Assembly: GCF_004322775.1 (NCBI RefSeq)
Contig: NZ_CP036403.1
Location: forward strand, 2,108,001 to 2,172,000
Direction: 5' to 3'
Length of the DNA: 64,000 nucleotides
From: Ornithinimicrobium sufpigmenti
GTDB lineage: Bacteria; Actinomycetota; Actinomycetes; Actinomycetales; Dermatophilaceae
The translations under genes were made by a program, and so were the position numbers. Below are positions 30,473 to 40,481 of this stretch, piece after piece. How positions within the stretch are numbered: the first letter of the stretch is position 1; each line of letters starts with the position of its first letter. The notes beneath the pieces were generated by a model. It searched no databases. It was given only the letters and a program-made list of their open reading frames with translations, and was not told where the DNA came from.

Positions 30473-30826
30473 ATGACACTCGCGACCGGCGCAGCCGCGT
30501 CCCCGGGGGGCGGCGGGCTCTCCATCCTCATTCTGGCCCTGCCGATCCTGCTCCTGGTCTGGTTGATGTTCTCCCAGCGGCGCCGCGCCAGGGCCCTGGG
30601 TGAGGCGCAGCAGGCGCTCCAGGTCGGCCAGGAGGTCCTGACCACCGCCGGCATCCATGGCGTGGTCGCCGGGCTGGAGAACGACGTCATCCACCTGCGG
30701 ATCGCCGAGGGCGTCGTGATCCGGATGGACCGGCGCGCGGTCGTGCCGATGACCATCGCCCAGGCCGGCCCCGGGCGTCCCGCCCCGGGCACCGACACGG
30801 ACGCCGGGGGGACCAACCCGCAATGA
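30473..30826 (+). CDS. yajC: Preprotein translocase subunit YajC
   Basis: A 117-residue single-pass membrane protein that joins SecDF in the holo-translocon. LSILILALPILLLVWLMFSQ (about residues 17–36) is the membrane helix, followed by RRRARALGEAQQALQVGQEV, GIHGVVAGLENDVIHLRIAE and RMDRRAV, all typical of YajC. A Pro/Gly/Thr-rich tail ends the protein. The stop overlaps the secD start (ATGA). Confidence 0.93.
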   Translation: MTLATGAAASPGGGGLSILILALPILLLVWLMFSQRRRARALGEAQQALQVGQEVLTTAGIHGVVAGLENDVIHLRIAEGVVIRMDRRAVVPMTIAQAGPGRPAPGTDTDAGGTNPQ

Positions 30827-32880
30827 GCTTCACCACCCCCAACACCTCCCGTCCCGAGGAGGACCTGCCGGGCAGCGGCCGCACCACCGGCCGCAAGCAG
30901 ACCACCTCCTCCGGCCGCCCCCCGAAGACGAAGTCCCGCGGTCGCCGCCGGGCCCGCATGCGCGGCCCGATCCGCACGCTGGTCGCCCTCGCCGTCGTGA
31001 TGGCCGCCCTCTTCGGGGGCATCGGTGCCGCCCACGTGTGGGGCAACCCCCGCGCCGACCTCACGCCCCAGCTGGGCCTGGACCTGGCCGGCGGCCGCCA
31101 GATCGTCATCGCGCCGATCACCGAGGAGGGCGCGTCGGTCAGCAGCGAGCAGCTCGACCAGGCGATCGACATCATCCGGCGCCGGGTCGACGGCACGGGT
31201 GTCAGCGAGGCCGAGGTCTCCCAGATGGGCAGCAACATCTCCGTGGCCATCCCGGGCAGCCCGACCCGTGAGCAGCTCGAGGCCCTCGGCCGGTCCTCCC
31301 AGCTGCAGTTCCGCCCGGTCCTCGCGGCGCAGCTGATCCTGCCGCCCGGTGAGGAACTGCCGGCACCGCGCACGCTGCCACTGCCCCGCAGCGTGCTCGA
31401 GGAGCTGAACGCACCGGACCCCGAAGGCGTGCCGGACCCGCTCACCGAGGGCATCGACGGCCAGGACGAGGACGCCGACGTCGACGACGCGGTCCAGACG
31501 GAGGAGAACCGCGGCGGCGAGGCCCCCGCCGCCCTGCGCGGCGGCACCAGCGCTGCCGTCTCCGCCCAGGCCGCCGCGGGCACGACGGACGTGCTCGCCG
31601 CCCAGGACGCCGAGCAGACCGAAGCCCCCGACTCTCCCGAGCAGACCCAGACGCCGGAGGAGCCTCTCCCGCCGGCCGACCCCTCGGACCTCAACCAGAT
31701 CACCGCCGAGCTGCAGCAGCAGTTCCTCGCCGAGGACTGCACGGGCGACGTCGCCTCCGACGTGGCCAACGCCCCGGCGGACGAGCCGATCGTCACCTGC
31801 AACACGGAGGCCACGGAGAAGTACATCCTCGGCCCCACCGAGCTCTCCGGCGCCAGCGTCACCGACGCCACCTTCGGCCCCGAGCAGCTCCAGGGCGGCG
31901 CCCCGACCGGACGCTGGCAGGTCGTGCTGACCTTCGACAACGAGGGCGGCCAGACCTTCGCCGACATCACCCAGCGGCTGTTCAGCTACCGCAGTGCTCC
32001 CTCACCCACGGGGCAGGTCGACGCCCGCAACCGGTTCGCGATGGTCCTGGACGGCGAGGTCATCTCCGCCCCGGGCGTGCAGTCGGTGATCTCCGGCGGC
32101 ACCGCGACCATCACCGGCGACTTCACCGCTGAGGAGTCCGAGACGCTGGCCAACCAGCTGCGCTTCGGTGCCCTGCCGCTGAGCTTCGAGGTCCAGACCG
32201 ACGAGCAGATCAGCCCGACCCTGGGCGGTGAGCAGCTGCGCTGGGGCATGATCGCCGGCGGCATCGGCCTGCTCCTCGTCTTCGCCTTCATGCTGGTCCA
32301 GTACCACGCCCTCGGGTTCGTGGCGATCGCCGCCCTCGTCATCGCCGCCGCGCTGGCCTACGGCGGCGTGACCCTGCTGGGCTGGTCCAGCAACCTGCGC
32401 CTGACGATGGCCGGGATCACCGGGCTGATCGTCTCCATCGGCATCACGGCCGACAGCTTCATCGTCTACTTCGAACGCATCCGGGACGAGGTCCGTGCCG
32501 GACGACCGCTGCGGTACGCCGTGGACACCGGGTGGGCGCGGGCCCGCCGGACCCTGATCATCTCCGACGTGGTCAACCTCCTCGCGGCCGTCGTGCTCTA
32601 CATGCTCTCCGAGGCGGGGGTCGCCGCCTTCGCGTTCATGCTGGGCCTGGCCACGGTCATCGACCTCATCGTGGTGTTCATGTTCACCCACCCCATCGTC
32701 AGCATCCTGGCCAACACCCGCTACTTCGGCGAGGGCCGCAAGTGGTCGGGTATGGAGCCGGAGCGGCTGGGTGCCAAGCGCTCTGCCTACCTCGGCCGGG
32801 GCCAGGTGCGTGAGCCGGACGTGATCCCGGTCGGTTCCAGACGGCATACCCGCGAAGAGCTGGAAGGCGGTGTGGTCTGA
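30823..32880 (+). CDS. secD: Protein translocase subunit SecD
   Basis: Uses the proton gradient to pull exported proteins through SecYEG. A basic cytoplasmic N terminus leads to the first helix (about 48–67), then the P1 domain with GLDLAGGRQIVI and DIIRRRVDGTGVSEAEV. A C-terminal block of five helices begins at GMIAGGIGLLLVFAFML and contains the conserved ITADSFIVYFERIRDE. At 685 residues it is long for the family: an acidic, Ala/Glu/Pro-rich insert of about 120 residues (about 185–305) interrupts P1. Coupled to yajC and to secF (TGATG). Confidence 0.95.
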   Translation: MSFTTPNTSRPEEDLPGSGRTTGRKQTTSSGRPPKTKSRGRRRARMRGPIRTLVALAVVMAALFGGIGAAHVWGNPRADLTPQLGLDLAGGRQIVIAPITEEGASVSSEQLDQAIDIIRRRVDGTGVSEAEVSQMGSNISVAIPGSPTREQLEALGRSSQLQFRPVLAAQLILPPGEELPAPRTLPLPRSVLEELNAPDPEGVPDPLTEGIDGQDEDADVDDAVQTEENRGGEAPAALRGGTSAAVSAQAAAGTTDVLAAQDAEQTEAPDSPEQTQTPEEPLPPADPSDLNQITAELQQQFLAEDCTGDVASDVANAPADEPIVTCNTEATEKYILGPTELSGASVTDATFGPEQLQGGAPTGRWQVVLTFDNEGGQTFADITQRLFSYRSAPSPTGQVDARNRFAMVLDGEVISAPGVQSVISGGTATITGDFTAEESETLANQLRFGALPLSFEVQTDEQISPTLGGEQLRWGMIAGGIGLLLVFAFMLVQYHALGFVAIAALVIAAALAYGGVTLLGWSSNLRLTMAGITGLIVSIGITADSFIVYFERIRDEVRAGRPLRYAVDTGWARARRTLIISDVVNLLAAVVLYMLSEAGVAAFAFMLGLATVIDLIVVFMFTHPIVSILANTRYFGEGRKWSGMEPERLGAKRSAYLGRGQVREPDVIPVGSRRHTREELEGGVV

Positions 32881-34079
32881 TGTCGCGCTTCTCGGAGCTG
32901 GGCAACGACCTGTTCAGCGGCAAGAAGTCCTACCCGATCGTCCACCGGCGGCGGTTCTGGTACCTCCTCTCCGGCGTGCTCATCGCGCTCTCGCTGGTAG
33001 GCCTGCTCGGGCTGGGCCTGAACTTCGGCATCGAGTTCCGCGGCGGCACCGAGCTGCGGGTCAGCCAGGTGCAGGATCTGGACTCCTACGAGCAGCGCGC
33101 CAGCGCGGTGATGGACGAGGTGTCCCCGGGCGGGACCACCGGCGTCACCCGTATCGGGGACAGCACGGTCCGGGTCCAGACCGGCGAGCTGTCCAACGAG
33201 GACGCCGAGTCGGCCCGGCTGGGCCTGGCCGAGGAGTTCGACGTCCCCGACGAGGACGTGACGAGCAGCTTCGTCGGTCCGTCCTGGGGAGAGACGGTGA
33301 CCCAGCGCGCCCTGATCGCCCTGGCCGTCTTCCTGGCCCTGGTGACGCTCGTGCTGACCTTCTACTTCCAGACCTGGAAGATGGCCGCCGCGGCCATGGT
33401 GGCGCTGCTCCACGACGTGATCTTCACCATCGGCGTCTACGCCCTGGTGGGGATCGAGGTCTCACCGGCGTCGGTGATCGGCTTCCTGACCATCCTGGGT
33501 TACTCGATCTACGACACGATCGTCGTCTTCGACAAGGTCCGCGAGAACACCGAGCACGCGATGGAGACCAAGCGGCAGACCTTCGCCGAGGCGGCGAACC
33601 TTGCGGTCAACCAGACCCTGGTGCGCTCCATCAACACCTCGGTCGTGGCGCTCCTGCCGGTGGCGGTCATCCTGCTGGTCGGCCTCACGATCATCGGTCC
33701 GGGGACCCTGGTCGACCTGTCCTGGGCGCTGTTCATCGGCATCGCGGTGGGCACCTTCTCCTCGATCTTCATCGCGACCCCGCTGCTGGTCACGATGCGC
33801 CAGGGTGAGCTGGGGATCCGCAAGCACGACGCCCAGGTCACCAAGCGCCGGGCGCGCCAGGAGGCACGGGGCGCCCGTGCCGCCGAGCCGGACGATGTGG
33901 TCGGCGGCGAGCAGCTGGACGGCGAGGAGGGTGACGACACCGAGGCACAGACCGCCGCCGTGGGCGCACCCACCCCGGCGCGGCAGGCCACCGGCGGGCA
34001 GCCCTCGCAGGGCCGCCAGCTGCACCCCTACACCCAGCGCGGGCCCCGCAACCAGCCCAAGCGCAAGCGCCGCTCCTGA
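32880..34079 (+). CDS. secF: Protein translocase subunit SecF
   Basis: Partner of SecD. The N-terminal helix (about 24–46) is followed by GLNFGIEFRGGTELRVSQ, the SecF signature. The five C-terminal helices include GVYALVGIEVSPASVIGFLT and ILGYSIYDTIVVFDKVREN. The last 80 residues form an acidic, Gln/Ala-rich and then basic cytoplasmic tail. Length 399. Start overlaps the secD stop by one base, and its stop overlaps the apt start the same way, so the whole set yajC-secD-secF-apt is coupled. Confidence 0.95.
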   Translation: MSRFSELGNDLFSGKKSYPIVHRRRFWYLLSGVLIALSLVGLLGLGLNFGIEFRGGTELRVSQVQDLDSYEQRASAVMDEVSPGGTTGVTRIGDSTVRVQTGELSNEDAESARLGLAEEFDVPDEDVTSSFVGPSWGETVTQRALIALAVFLALVTLVLTFYFQTWKMAAAAMVALLHDVIFTIGVYALVGIEVSPASVIGFLTILGYSIYDTIVVFDKVRENTEHAMETKRQTFAEAANLAVNQTLVRSINTSVVALLPVAVILLVGLTIIGPGTLVDLSWALFIGIAVGTFSSIFIATPLLVTMRQGELGIRKHDAQVTKRRARQEARGARAAEPDDVVGGEQLDGEEGDDTEAQTAAVGAPTPARQATGGQPSQGRQLHPYTQRGPRNQPKRKRRS

Positions 34080-34639
34080 TGACCGAGGCCACGCCCGAGG
34101 CCAGGCCCACGGCCGACCCTGAGCTCTCCGCCGCGGTCCTGGAGGGGATGCGGGACATCCCCGACTTCCCTGAGCCGGGGGTGACCTTCAAGGACTTCAC
34201 CCCGCTGCTGCTGGACCGGCCGCTGCGGGACCGGATCGTGGCCGACACGGTGCGGCGCCGGCAGGGGCAGGTGGACGTGGTCGCGGGGATCGAGGCGCGC
34301 GGCTTCATCCTGGGTGCGATGATCGCGCACGAGCTCGGGGTGGGCTTCGTGCCGGTGCGCAAGGCCGGCAAGCTGCCCGCGGCCGTGCACGCCCAGTCCT
34401 ACACGCTGGAGTACGGCGAGGCGACGCTGGAGATCCACCAGGACGCCGTCAACCACCGGGAGCGGGTGCTGGTCGTCGACGACGTGCTGGCCACCGGCGG
34501 CACGCTGGCGGCGACCTGCGAGCTGGTCGAGCGCTGCGGCGCCAGCGTCGCCGGGATCGAGCTGGTCCTGGAGATCGGCGCCCTCGGCGGCCGCTCGCGG
34601 CTGAGTGGCTACGACCTGCACAGCCTCGTCACCGTCTAG
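34079..34639 (+). CDS. apt: Adenine phosphoribosyltransferase
   Basis: Salvages adenine to AMP using [23 protein letters not shown] is the Apt N-terminal signature, [13 protein letters not shown] binds the base side, and [15 protein letters not shown] is the PRPP-binding loop. 186 residues, usual length. Between secF and rel, as in M. tuberculosis and most Actinobacteria; translationally coupled to secF. Confidence 0.96.
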   Translation: MTEATPEARPTADPELSAAVLEGMRDIPDFPEPGVTFKDFTPLLLDRPLRDRIVADTVRRRQGQVDVVAGIEARGFILGAMIAHELGVGFVPVRKAGKLPAAVHAQSYTLEYGEATLEIHQDAVNHRERVLVVDDVLATGGTLAATCELVERCGASVAGIELVLEIGALGGRSRLSGYDLHSLVTV

Positions 34640-34746
34640 GGCTGCGCCGACCCGGGCAGCGGCGTGGAGCATCGTCCTTCTGCCTCTCGAAGCCGCGGGG
34701 CACGGCTCCACCCGGCCGGCGAATCGGTCCGCGCGGGGGCAGCACC

Positions 34747-34752
34747 TATGAT
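34747..34752 (+). promoter_or_regulatory. -10 box of a leaderless transcript for rel
   Basis: TATGAT, a strong actinobacterial -10, is followed by six bases and the ATG at 34,759. No Shine-Dalgarno is present, so rel should be read from a leaderless mRNA. Confidence 0.65.
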
Positions 34753-34758
34753 TTGTCC

Positions 34759-37092
34759 ATGACCGAGCCTGTGCCCAGCGCCTCGACCCCCCGGGTCGGC
34801 GGTGGGCTGCGCCCGAGGTGGGCGCGGCTCGGGGGGGCTAGGACCAGCACCAGCCCGGTGCTGGAGCCGTTGCTGCGCTCGGTCCGCGCCACCCACCCGC
34901 GGGCCGACGTCTCGTTGATCGAGCGCGCCTACCAGGTTGCCGAGAAGGCGCACAAGGGCCAGACCCGCAAGAGCGGCGACGCCTACATCACCCACCCGCT
35001 GGCGGTGGCCTCCATCCTCGCCGAGCTCGGGATGACCCCCTCCACCATCGCGGCGGCACTGCTGCACGACACGGTGGAGGACACCGCATACTCCCTGGAG
35101 CAGCTGCGAAAGGACTTCGGCGACGAGATCGCCATGATGGTCGACGGCGTGACCAAGCTCGACAAGGTCACCTACGGCGACGCGGCGCAGGCCGAGACCG
35201 TGCGCAAGATGGTCGTGGCCATGGCGCGGGACATCCGGGTGCTGGTGATCAAGCTGGCCGACCGGCTGCACAACGCCCGCACCTGGCGCTACGTGTCGGC
35301 CGAGTCCGCCGCGCGCAAGGCGCAGGAGACGCTGGAGATCTACGCCCCGCTGGCGCACCGGCTGGGGATGAACACCATCAAGTGGGAGCTGGAGGACCTG
35401 TCCTTCGCCCAGCTCTACCCCAAGGTGTATGACGAGATCGTCCGGATGGTGGCCGAGCGCGCGCCGGCACGGGAGCAGATGCTGTCCCGGATCCGGGCCG
35501 AGATCACCGAGGAGCTCAAGACGAGCAAGATCCGGGCGACGGTCACCGGCCGGCCCAAGCACTACTACTCGGTCTACCAGAAGATGATCGTGCGCGGGCA
35601 CGACTTCGAGCAGATCTACGACCTGGTCGCGGTCCGGGTGCTGGTGGACTCGATCCAGGACTGCTACGCGGTGCTCGGCGCCCTGCACAGCCGGTGGAAC
35701 CCGGTGCCGGGGCGGTTCAAGGACTACATCGCGATGCCGAAGTTCAACATGTACCAGTCGCTGCACACCACGGTGATGGGCCCGGGCGGCAAGCCGGTCG
35801 AGGTGCAGATCCGCACCCACCAGATGCACCGCCGGGCCGAGTATGGCGTGGCGGCCCACTGGAAGTACAAGGAGCAGGGCCCGGACGGCACCAAGGCCAA
35901 GGCGGGCACGGACGGCGGCCCGGGGGCGCTGGACGGGATGGGGTGGCTGCGCCAGCTCATCGAGTGGCAGAAGGAGACCTCGGACCCGGGGGAGTTCCTC
36001 GACTCGCTGCGGTTCGAGGTCGGCGCCGCCGAGGTCTACGTCTTCACCCCGGACGGCGACGTCATGGCCCTGGCGGCCGGGGCCACGCCCGTCGACTTCG
36101 CGTATGCGGTGCACACCGAGGTCGGGCACCGCTGTGTCGGTGGGCGGGTCAACGGCAAGCTGGTGCCGCTGGACTCCGAGCTGGTCAACGGTGACGTCTG
36201 CGAGATCATCACCAGCAAGGCCCAGGACGCCGGCCCGAGCCGCGACTGGCTCAACTTCGTCAAGACGGCCCGCGCCCGCAACAAGATCCGGCAGTGGTTC
36301 ACCCGGGAGCGGCGCGAGGAGATGGTCGACTCCGGTCGCGACCAGATCGCCAAGGTGCTGCGCAAGCAGAACGCCCCGCTGCAACGGCTGATGAGCCACG
36401 ACACGCTGACCGCGGTCGCGCAGGACCTGAACTACAAGGACATCGAGGGCCTCTACGCCGCCGTCGGCGAGGGGCACGTCAGCTCCCAGCACGTGGTCAA
36501 CCAGCTGGTGGCCACGCTCGGCGGAGAGGACGGTGCCGAGGAGGACCTGGCCGAGGCGGTCCGCCCGCAGCGCGGCCGGCTCCCGCAGGCCGACCCGGGC
36601 GTCACCGTGGTCGGCGCCGACGACGTCTGGGTCAAGCTGGCCCGCTGCTGCACCCCGGTGCCGGGCGACCCCATCCTCGGCTTCGTCACCCACGGCAAGG
36701 GCGTCTCGGTGCACCGCACCGACTGCACCAACGCCGAGCAGCTGCAGACGCAGTCGCCCGAGCGGATCCTGGCGGTGGCATGGGCCCCGACCGCCTCCAG
36801 CCTGTTCCTGGTCAACATGCAGGTGGAGGCGCTGGACCGGCCCGGCCTGCTCTCCGACGTGACCCGGGTGCTGTCCGAGCAGCACGTCAACATCCTCTCG
36901 GCGTCGGTGCAGACCAGCCGCGACAGGGTGGCCCTGTCCAAGTTCACCTTCGAGATGGCCGACCCCTCGCACCTGGAGTCGGTGATCCGCGCCGTGCGCC
37001 GCATCCCCGCCGTGCTCGACGCCTACCGCGTCACCGGCACCACCAGCACCGACCCGCACCGCCGCCGCAGCCAGCCCTCCCGCAGCGCGTGA
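34759..37092 (+). CDS. relA: Bifunctional (p)ppGpp synthetase/hydrolase Rel
   Basis: Makes and degrades the alarmone (p)ppGpp. The HD hydrolase domain carries [11 protein letters not shown] and later [11 protein letters not shown]. The synthetase domain has [22 protein letters not shown] and [20 protein letters not shown]. The RFKD form is that of bifunctional Rel enzymes, as opposed to the EXDD of synthetase-only RelA. A TGS domain ([18 protein letters not shown]), the zinc-finger region [15 protein letters not shown] and a C-terminal ACT domain complete the ribosome-binding half. 777 residues, normal. Both activities are expected, since no catalytic residue appears lost. Confidence 0.96.
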   Translation: MTEPVPSASTPRVGGGLRPRWARLGGARTSTSPVLEPLLRSVRATHPRADVSLIERAYQVAEKAHKGQTRKSGDAYITHPLAVASILAELGMTPSTIAAALLHDTVEDTAYSLEQLRKDFGDEIAMMVDGVTKLDKVTYGDAAQAETVRKMVVAMARDIRVLVIKLADRLHNARTWRYVSAESAARKAQETLEIYAPLAHRLGMNTIKWELEDLSFAQLYPKVYDEIVRMVAERAPAREQMLSRIRAEITEELKTSKIRATVTGRPKHYYSVYQKMIVRGHDFEQIYDLVAVRVLVDSIQDCYAVLGALHSRWNPVPGRFKDYIAMPKFNMYQSLHTTVMGPGGKPVEVQIRTHQMHRRAEYGVAAHWKYKEQGPDGTKAKAGTDGGPGALDGMGWLRQLIEWQKETSDPGEFLDSLRFEVGAAEVYVFTPDGDVMALAAGATPVDFAYAVHTEVGHRCVGGRVNGKLVPLDSELVNGDVCEIITSKAQDAGPSRDWLNFVKTARARNKIRQWFTRERREEMVDSGRDQIAKVLRKQNAPLQRLMSHDTLTAVAQDLNYKDIEGLYAAVGEGHVSSQHVVNQLVATLGGEDGAEEDLAEAVRPQRGRLPQADPGVTVVGADDVWVKLARCCTPVPGDPILGFVTHGKGVSVHRTDCTNAEQLQTQSPERILAVAWAPTASSLFLVNMQVEALDRPGLLSDVTRVLSEQHVNILSASVQTSRDRVALSKFTFEMADPSHLESVIRAVRRIPAVLDAYRVTGTTSTDPHRRRSQPSRSA

Positions 37093-37110
37093 CCTGACCC
37101 TGGCGAGGCC

Positions 37111-37238
37111 GACCGGCGACACGCTCTGCCCCCGACCGGGGACACGGTCTGCCCCCGACCGGGGACACGTCCTGCGCGGCGCCGCGTCGCCGGATGGGCA
37201 CAGCGTGTCGCCGGATGGGGCAGAACGTGTCGCCGGTC
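37111..37238. terminator. Compound hairpin made of a short repeat family, between convergent rel and M18 peptidase genes
   Basis: Three units in one orientation (starting 37,111, 37,134 and 37,157) and two in the other (about 37,195–37,213 and 37,217–37,238) form nested inverted repeats. The outermost pair, 37,111–37,132 with 37,217–37,238, matches at 21 of 22 positions. The core is GGCGACACG and its complement. It fills the gap between two convergent stops, which fits a bidirectional terminator or mRNA-stabilising structure. No long T-run is present. Confidence 0.6.
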
Positions 37239-37240
37239 CG

Positions 37241-38611
37241 TCAGGGGGTGGCGGGGGCGAGGAAGGCGGCGAGGGCGGCGGCATACCCGGCCTGGTCGAG
37301 CGTGCCGCAGATCTCGCGGGTGGAGTGCATGGAGAGCACCGGCGCGCCGAAGTCGACCGTGGTGGCGCCGGTGAGGGCCGAGGTCATCGGGCCGACCGTC
37401 GAGCCGCAGGGCAGGTCGGTGCGGGTGACGAAGGTCTGCATCGGCACGCCCGCCTGCTCGCAGGCCAGCTGGAAGGCCGCGGCGCCGAGGCTGTCGGTGG
37501 CGTAGCGCAGGTTGGTGTTGACCTTGAGCACCGGGCCGCCGTTCATCCGGATCTGGTGCTGCGGCTCGTGCCGCTCGGCGTAGTTGGGGTGCGTCGCATG
37601 GGCCATGTCGCCGGAGGCGATGACCGTGCCGGCCAGGGCCCGCCAGTAGTCCTCGCGGCTGCCCCCGGCGGCCAGCACGATCCGCTCGAGCCAGGCCGGG
37701 AGGAAGGTCGACTGAGCGCCGCGCTCGGAGGTGCTGCCGACCTCCTCGTGGTCGAACAGCGCGATCATCGGGATCCACGGCTGCTCGGCGGGCTGGTCCA
37801 CCGCGTGCAGGAGGGCGAGGACCGCGGCGTAGGACGTCGCGAGGTTGTCCAGCCGCGCGGAAGCAAGCAGCTCACCGTCGCGCCCGATCCTGCGTGCGGG
37901 CGTGAGGTCGTGCGTCATCGCGTCGTAGGCGAGCAGGTCCTCCGGCGCTACCTGCACCTGGTCGGCGAGCCAGTCGCGGAAGGTGCGGTCCACACCGGCG
38001 CCCAGCCCCCAGTGCGGGGCGAGGTGCTGCTGGTCGTTGAGCTGCAGCCCCTCGGTCCGGACGGTGCGGTCCAGGTGGATCGCCAGCTGGCTGACCCGCA
38101 GGATCGGGTCGTCGCAGCGCCACAGCCGCTGCCCGACGCCGCCCGGCGCCGAGGCGTCCCGGACGGCGACGCGACCGGACAGGCCGAGGTCGCGGTCCAG
38201 CCACGAGTTGGTCAGCGCCCCGCCGTAGATCTCCACGCCCAGCATCTGCCAGCCGGCGCGCGCCCAGTCAGGGTGCGGCTTGATCCGCAGGTTGGGGGAG
38301 TCGGTGTGGGCACCGACGACCCGGTATGGCGTGTGCGCCGCCGCACCCTCCGGCAGGTGGTCGGTCGACCAGGCGATGAGCGAGCCGCCCCGCCGCACGA
38401 CATAGCTGCCCGGCGTAGTCGGGGTCGGGTCGGTCTCGACGACCTCGGCGAAGCCCTGACCCGTGAGGAGACGGGCCGCGGAGTCCACGGCGTGGAAGGG
38501 GGAGGGCGAGGCGTCGAGGTAGCGGCACAGGCCGTCCGCGACCTCCGTCACGTGGCTGGCGAGCTCCTCGATGCGCCGCACCTCCGGGGGGTCGCCCGGG
38601 CTGTCGGTCAT
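37241..38611 (-). CDS. apeB: M18-family aminopeptidase
   Basis: Dinuclear zinc aminopeptidase of the yeast ApeI/aspartyl aminopeptidase family, cytoplasmic and multimeric. Metal-binding signatures are VVGAHTDSPNLRIKP, ALFDHEEVGSTSERGAQS, SGDMAHATHPNYAERHEPQ and VLSMHSTREICG. 456 residues is the usual length. The start ATG overlaps the stop of the DUF349 gene by one base (TGATG), so the two are coupled. Probably acts in peptide turnover. Confidence 0.92.
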   Translation of the reverse strand: MTDSPGDPPEVRRIEELASHVTEVADGLCRYLDASPSPFHAVDSAARLLTGQGFAEVVETDPTPTTPGSYVVRRGGSLIAWSTDHLPEGAAAHTPYRVVGAHTDSPNLRIKPHPDWARAGWQMLGVEIYGGALTNSWLDRDLGLSGRVAVRDASAPGGVGQRLWRCDDPILRVSQLAIHLDRTVRTEGLQLNDQQHLAPHWGLGAGVDRTFRDWLADQVQVAPEDLLAYDAMTHDLTPARRIGRDGELLASARLDNLATSYAAVLALLHAVDQPAEQPWIPMIALFDHEEVGSTSERGAQSTFLPAWLERIVLAAGGSREDYWRALAGTVIASGDMAHATHPNYAERHEPQHQIRMNGGPVLKVNTNLRYATDSLGAAAFQLACEQAGVPMQTFVTRTDLPCGSTVGPMTSALTGATTVDFGAPVLSMHSTREICGTLDQAGYAAALAAFLAPATP

Positions 38612-40362
38612 CAGGACAGGCCACCCCGCGCCGAGTCCAGCCACAGCTTCTTGGTGGCGATCTCGGACTCCAGGCTGGAGGCCCGCTTGTCGTCACCGGC
38701 CGCGCGAGCGGCGGCGAGGTCGGACTCCAGGCCCTGCACCTGACGCTCCAGCTGGTCCACCATCGACTGCGCGCGGGCGGTGAGCTCGGGGTCGGTGCGC
38801 TGCCATTTCTTGTCCTCCAGATCGCGGACCTGCTGCTCGACGGCCCTCAGGCGACCCTCGACCCGGCGCACGTCGGCACGGGGGACCTTGCCCGCGGCCT
38901 CCCAGCGGTCCTGGATGCGACGCAGCTCGTTCTTGGCGTGCTCGAGGTTGGCCTCGTCGACGGTCAGCGCCTCGGCCTCCGCGAGCAGAGCCTCCTTGAC
39001 CTTGAGGTTCTCGGTGAACTCGGCCTCCTCGGCGGCCACCACCTCGTCCTTGGCGTTGAAGAAGGCGTCCTGGGCGGACTTGAAGCGCTGCCACAGGGCG
39101 TCGTCCTCGGTACGGGAGGCGCGCCCGGCGCGCTTCCAGTCCTGCATGAGCCGCTTGAAGGCGCCGGCCGTTGCACCCCAGTCCTTGCTGGTCGCCAGCT
39201 GCTCCGCCTCGGCGACGAGCCGCTCCTTGAGCCGCTTGGCCTCGGCGTGCTGGTCGTCGAGCTGGGCGAACCAGGTCTTGCGGGCCTTGTCGAAGGAGGA
39301 GCGAGCGGCGCTGAAGCGCTGCCAGAGCCCGGACTCGACATCCTTGTCCAGGCGGGGTCCGGAGCGCTGGTGGGCCTTCCACTCGTCCAGCAGCTCGCGG
39401 ACCCGGGCGCTGCTCTGCTTCCACTGGATGCGCGACGGGTCGGTGGCGGCCAGCTGCTCGGCCTGGGCGACGATCGCCTCGCGCTCCTGCGTCGCCTGGG
39501 CCTTGGCGGCCGCGCGGGCCTGCTGCTCGGCCCTCGCCTTGTCGGAGATCGCACCCTCCAGGTGCGTGACCGTCGCCTCGAGGGCGGCCAGGTCGCCGAC
39601 GACGTTGGCCTCGCCGATCTGCTCCTTGAGGTGGTTCAGCGACTGCCGGGCGTCGTGCGAGCTGACGTCGGTGCTGGCCAGGCGAGCCTTGAGGAGGTCC
39701 GCCGCTGCCACGAGCTCGTCGTACTTGCGGGCAAAGTAGGCCAGCGCCTCATCGGCGGTGGCCCCCGGGTAGGACCCGACCGCACGCTCGGTGCCGTCGG
39801 CGAATTGGACGTAGACGGTGCCGTCCTCGCCCACGCGTCCGTGCCGGACCGACTCGCTGGGCGGCAGCGGCTCAGCCACCGCTGCGCTGGTGTCCGGGCT
39901 GGCCGGAGCGGTCGGGACGGACGATGCCGGCCGCGGAGCCGCGGGCTTCCGCGCCGCGAACATGGCCGGCGTGGGAACACCCGGAAGGGGGGCTGCCGGC
40001 TGGGCGGGGCTCTCCTCGGCGGGGTCCGCTGCGGCCGGGGTCTCCTCGGCAGGTGCCTCACTGGATGCCTCGTCGGCGGGTTCTTCCTCGGCAGCTGCCT
40101 GGGCGGCCTCTTCGACCGGAGTCTCCGCCGCGGCTTCCTCCACAGCCGGGGGTTCTTCAGCGGGTGACTCGGTGGTCTCCTCCGCAGGCGCGGCCTCTTC
40201 CGCGGGTGCCTCGGCGAGCTCCGGCGTGTCGGGCTCCGGGGTGGCCTGCGGGGCCTCGGTCGCGGCGGCCTGCTCCGTCACCTGGTCGCGGCTGGCCTCG
40301 GACTCGGGCAACTGGTCGGTCTCGGCGGAGCGCTCGGACGGCTGCGGCATCTGGTCGGTCAC
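38611..40362 (-). CDS. DUF349 domain-containing protein
   Basis: A protein of about 583 residues. The first 170 are low-complexity, almost only Ala, Glu, Pro and Thr. After a short globular part (VYVQFADGTERAVGSYPGAT), the last 400 residues are DUF349 repeats, long helices with W-K and LW-RF signatures such as GLWQRFSAARSSFDKARKTW and ALWQRFKSAQDAFFNAKDEV. DUF349 proteins are common near hisS in Actinobacteria; their function is unknown. I prefer the GTG start behind GAGAAGAG; an ATG 14 codons upstream (40,404) lacks a ribosome site. Diverges from the glyoxalase II gene. Confidence 0.85.
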   Translation of the reverse strand: MTDQMPQPSERSAETDQLPESEASRDQVTEQAAATEAPQATPEPDTPELAEAPAEEAAPAEETTESPAEEPPAVEEAAAETPVEEAAQAAAEEEPADEASSEAPAEETPAAADPAEESPAQPAAPLPGVPTPAMFAARKPAAPRPASSVPTAPASPDTSAAVAEPLPPSESVRHGRVGEDGTVYVQFADGTERAVGSYPGATADEALAYFARKYDELVAAADLLKARLASTDVSSHDARQSLNHLKEQIGEANVVGDLAALEATVTHLEGAISDKARAEQQARAAAKAQATQEREAIVAQAEQLAATDPSRIQWKQSSARVRELLDEWKAHQRSGPRLDKDVESGLWQRFSAARSSFDKARKTWFAQLDDQHAEAKRLKERLVAEAEQLATSKDWGATAGAFKRLMQDWKRAGRASRTEDDALWQRFKSAQDAFFNAKDEVVAAEEAEFTENLKVKEALLAEAEALTVDEANLEHAKNELRRIQDRWEAAGKVPRADVRRVEGRLRAVEQQVRDLEDKKWQRTDPELTARAQSMVDQLERQVQGLESDLAAARAAGDDKRASSLESEIATKKLWLDSARGGLS

Positions 40363-40468
40363 TGTGGGTGGCTCTTCTCTGGAAGGGACCGCGAGGTCGA
40401 CCATCGGGGCCGACTCGACGTGGCGTGGTGCACCGACCCTACCTAACGGCTCTCACCGCCTGCGGGAC

Positions 40469-40474
40469 TAGCCT
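40469..40474 (+). promoter_or_regulatory. -10 box of a leaderless transcript for the glyoxalase II-like gene
   Basis: TAGCCT is seven bases before the ATG at 40,482. There is no ribosome site. Confidence 0.5.
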
Positions 40475-40481
40475 GCACTGC

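Noticed and set aside
34753..34758. TTG start for rel two codons upstream
   Set aside because: The ATG at 34,759 matches the -10 spacing for a leaderless start, and TTG is less used.
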